A program made the position numbers and the translations under genes. The notes under the pieces are model-generated. The model was not told the DNA's origin. It did not search any database and worked only from the letters and a program-made list of their open reading frames with translations. Positions 63,496 through 64,000 of a stretch of DNA of 64,000 bases are shown piece by piece. Each line of letters starts with the position of its first letter. Within the stretch, counting starts at the first letter, position 1. The DNA comes from an uncultured Cellulophaga sp. GTDB lineage: Bacteria > Bacteroidota > Bacteroidia > Flavobacteriales > Flavobacteriaceae. The DNA is taken from NCBI GenBank assembly GCA_947491225.1, contig CANLIE010000011.1, positions 1 to 64,000 of the forward strand. The letters are read 5' to 3'.

Positions 63496-64000
63496 ATGAG
63501 GGCAATGGTAATTTCTGGCGGTGGTAGTAAAGGAGCATTTGCAGGTGGTGTTGCACAATATTTACTACAAGAGCTAAAACATAAGTATGATATGTTTATA
63601 GGGACATCAACAGGTAGTTTGCTAATATCTCATTTGGCTTTGCATAAAATAGATAAGATTAAAAGTATATACACTTCAGTAAATCAAGACAACATTTTTA
63701 GCTCGTGTCCATATACTATTCAAAAAAAGCATGGTATAGAAAGTATTGGTATTAATCATTTAACAGTACTCAAGAATTTTTTTAGAGGAAGTAAGACATT
63801 TGGAGAGAGTTATAACCTATTGAGCTTAATAAAAGAATCTATAACCATTGAAGAATTTAATCTTTTAAAAAAAAAGAATTTAGAAATAGTAGTAACGGTA
63901 TCTAATTTATCTTTAAATAAAGTTGAGTATAAATCTATAAATGAGTGTACATATGAAGAGTTTTGTGAGTGGATATGGATTTCTTGCAATTACACGCCTT
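63496..64000 (+). CDS. Patatin-like phospholipase, 5' part (cut by window edge)
   Basis: An open frame from ATG runs off the end of the window (168 codons visible). It starts MRAMVISGGGSKGAFAGG, with the oxyanion-hole GGGxKG and, about 20 residues later, the nucleophile elbow GTSTGS (GxSxG). These mark the patatin family of lipid acyl hydrolases. The catalytic Asp (DGG/DGA) would lie beyond the edge. It begins 37 bases after the M1 peptidase and may be co-transcribed with it. No signal peptide. Confidence 0.88.
   Translation, partial: MRAMVISGGGSKGAFAGGVAQYLLQELKHKYDMFIGTSTGSLLISHLALHKIDKIKSIYTSVNQDNIFSSCPYTIQKKHGIESIGINHLTVLKNFFRGSKTFGESYNLLSLIKESITIEEFNLLKKKNLEIVVTVSNLSLNKVEYKSINECTYEEFCEWIWISCNYTP

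Overview
The window is AT-rich chromosomal DNA from a member of the Flavobacteriaceae (phylum Bacteroidota). The evidence is the short primary sigma factor of about 290 residues, Bacteroidota-specific families (DUF6155, YaiO-type barrel, SusC/CarboxypepD-type TonB receptor, TPM lipoprotein), many SPII lipoproteins, promoter-like TAnnTTTG boxes, and a fused hisIE and bifunctional hisB. I cannot place it to genus from sequence alone. No rRNA, tRNA, insertion sequence, prophage or CRISPR array is visible.

Layout. (1) 1-3.5 kb: a terminator from an upstream unit, a broken copy of the 5' end of a DUF1569 gene, a beta-helix lipoprotein gene, a two-hairpin repeat element, then the intact DUF1569 gene. 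(2) 3.6-7.8 kb: fabG, then a tight cluster of ybjQ, a 42-residue membrane peptide, a VWA membrane protein and an SPFH/prohibitin protein. (3) 7.8-15.7 kb: a complete histidine operon hisGDCBHAF(IE), preceded by a leader peptide with four consecutive His codons and an attenuator-like terminator, and interrupted by a four-helix-bundle (IVP-like) gene between hisH and hisA. (4) 15.7-19.6 kb, minus strand: an ECF sigma factor, a membrane anti-sigma-like protein, a DUF4097 protein, a beta-barrel, a 52-residue protein and a DUF2807 lipoprotein. Two promoters share the same two-block motif with identical spacing. (5) 19.9-23.7 kb: a histidine kinase/response regulator pair divergent from a lipoprotein with a duplicated RskA-like fold. 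Repeated TATCACAAA boxes lie between them.

(6) 24-30.5 kb: a TruA-like enzyme, cysteine synthesis (cysE, cysM), DUF2461, DUF72, a thioesterase and an M19 dipeptidase. (7) 30.6-39.8 kb: a six-gene operon with a hybrid sensor protein whose kinase core is degenerate, a lone receiver, a HEAT-repeat membrane protein, a processive-type GT2 glycosyltransferase, an LTA-synthase/sulfatase-fold membrane enzyme with a TPR tail, and a TPR plus YaiO-type outer-membrane barrel. I read it as a synthase-dependent exopolysaccharide assembly and export system with a built-in phosphorelay. It is the best candidate here for an under-described system. (8) 40-41.1 kb: two tandem paralogous peptides of 31-32 residues convergent with rpoD.

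(9) 41.3-46.5 kb: DUF6155, an SSL2-type helicase, a glycosyltransferase, menB and a short DEAD-like protein lacking the second helicase domain. A diverged direct repeat flanks that last gene. (10) 47-53.4 kb: a serine hydrolase, a VWA lipoprotein, a MoeB/ThiF-rhodanese fusion, a TPM lipoprotein and a TPR protein. (11) 53.5-64 kb: a TonB-dependent receptor, leuCDB without leuA, recG, an M1 aminopeptidase and the start of a patatin-like phospholipase cut by the window edge.

The housekeeping parts (his, leu, cys, men, recG, rpoD, fabG) are ordinary. The accessory signals are the small unlisted genes, the duplicated segments, the ECF regulon and the polysaccharide locus.
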